DNA of 64,000 nucleotides from Hydrogenobaculum sp. 3684 (lineage in GTDB: Bacteria > Aquificota > Aquificia > Aquificales > Aquificaceae). Shown one piece after another: positions 63,477 to 64,000 of the stretch (position 1 is the first letter of the stretch; each line of letters begins with the position of its first letter). Location of the stretch: assembly GCF_000213785.1 (NCBI RefSeq), contig NC_015557.1, positions 806,001 to 870,000 of the forward strand, written 5' to 3'. The notes beneath the pieces are model-generated. The model did no database searches. It saw nothing but the letters and a program-made list of their open reading frames with translations, and was not told the DNA's origin. The position numbers were made by a program, and so were the translations under genes.

Positions 63477-64000
63477 ATGATAGAAATTAAAGGTGATATC
63501 TTTATAAACAAAGACGGTGAAGGTTTCTTTGGACAAGGTCGTTATAAGCTTTTAAAGCTTATAGACAAATACGGTTCTATATCAAAAGCTGCAAAAGAGA
63601 TGAAGATGAGCTATAAAGCAGCTTGGGACCATATACAGTCTATAAATAACTTAGCCCAAGAGCCTGTTGTTTATACAAAAGCTGGTGGTAAAGATGGTGG
63701 GCAAACTATACTTACACCATACGGCAAAAGACTTCTTAAGCATTATGAGCGTATTCAAGAAGAATACCAAAAGTTTTTGGAGCTTTTAAAAGAAGAAGAG
63801 TTAGAAAGTTTATACGTTATAAGGAGATTAGATATGAAATTGTCCGCAAGGAATCAGCTTCTTGGAAAAGTAAGCGCTGTAGAAAAAGCCCAAGCGGTTT
63901 CAGAGGTTGTAATCTCAATAAGAAACGGCGCCACAATAAAGTCTGTAATAACTACAGAAGCGGTAGATACCATAGACTTAAAACCTGGTAAAGACGTGGT
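63477..64000 (+). CDS. modE: ModE-family molybdate-responsive regulator, 3' end cut off
   Basis: The frame runs to the right edge (174 codons visible). The N-terminal winged helix matches ModE: FGQGRYKLLKLIDKYGSISK, AAKEMKMSYKAAWDHIQSIN and GGKDGGQTILTPYGKRLL. A molybdate-binding Mop/TOBE domain begins at about residue 122 (SARNQLLGKVSAVEKAQA). It represses or activates molybdate uptake genes when molybdate is plentiful, which fits a cell with a molybdopterin reductase. There is no ribosome site; TATAAA at 63462-63467 lies nine bases before the ATG, so it may be nearly leaderless. Confidence 0.9.
   Translation, partial: MIEIKGDIFINKDGEGFFGQGRYKLLKLIDKYGSISKAAKEMKMSYKAAWDHIQSINNLAQEPVVYTKAGGKDGGQTILTPYGKRLLKHYERIQEEYQKFLELLKEEELESLYVIRRLDMKLSARNQLLGKVSAVEKAQAVSEVVISIRNGATIKSVITTEAVDTIDLKPGKDV

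Overview
The window looks like chromosomal DNA of a thermophilic, acid-tolerant member of the Aquificales, most like Hydrogenobaculum. This is an inference from AT-rich DNA, very tight gene packing, and gene content: reductive-TCA-type succinyl-CoA ligase, an archaeal-type 3-dehydroquinate synthase II, a rubredoxin-less rubrerythrin, a Tat-exported sulfur-compound reductase, oxygen-independent HemN, and an rpmH-yidD-yidC cluster with no rnpA. I see no rRNA, tRNA, CRISPR array, prophage or insertion sequence. No gene-free stretch exceeds about 220 bases.

Layout. 1-5902: truncated pheT, a 6S RNA, ygfA, rny, hemN. 5946-10662: F0 subunits a and c with a UspA-like gene between them, then rpmH-yidD-yidC and a SurA/PpiD-like chaperone. 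10680-16479: DHQ synthase II, rpe, an aminotransferase, speE, a glycosyltransferase, nth. 16415-18062 (-): MctP-like symporter and its DUF3311 partner. 18122-22873: hisD-lipoprotein-folD-ligA in 4-nt overlaps. 22949-25832 (-): rubrerythrin, CCG-type Fe-S oxidoreductase, DUF3501 and a DsrE-like protein. 25981-37720: a possible envelope island with a lipoprotein, a membrane protein, three pseudopilins, a SPOR protein, AmiC-type amidase, HerA-like ATPase, variant GspE ATPase, a 1013-residue GT9-type protein and a secreted glycine-rich protein. 37808-41034: coiled-coil nuclease-like protein, polyprenyl synthase, CorC/HlyC-type protein, DUF2892. 41247-46325: Fe-S, NrfD and molybdopterin subunits of a Ttr/Psr/Sre-type reductase. 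46357-52935 (-): deacetylase, TSUP and APC transporters, a small membrane protein, an MBL-fold hydrolase, ferredoxin, sucD, sucC. 53134-58755 (-): cold-shock protein, truB, sigma factor, HtrA protease, methyltransferase, lipoate ligase, fabZ. 58801-64000: MEMO1-like protein and P-loop kinase, the glnB-amtB-porin nitrogen operon behind a sigma-54 promoter, and a partial modE-type regulator.

Regulatory signals are the most interesting part. Several genes without a Shine-Dalgarno sequence have an extended -10 box (TGnTATAAT or TGnTAAAAT) ending six to eight bases before ATG, which predicts leaderless mRNAs. Other candidates are a pseudoknot in front of rpmH, an exact PerR-box match before the glycine-rich gene, a sigma-54 promoter with a TGT-N10-ACA upstream site before glnB, a two-way palindromic -10 between the HerA-like and GspE-like genes, and an MBL-fold gene whose only sensible start codon is AUA. 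Starts were moved from the longest ORF wherever an internal ATG with a ribosome binding site, or a stop-start overlap, was clearly better.
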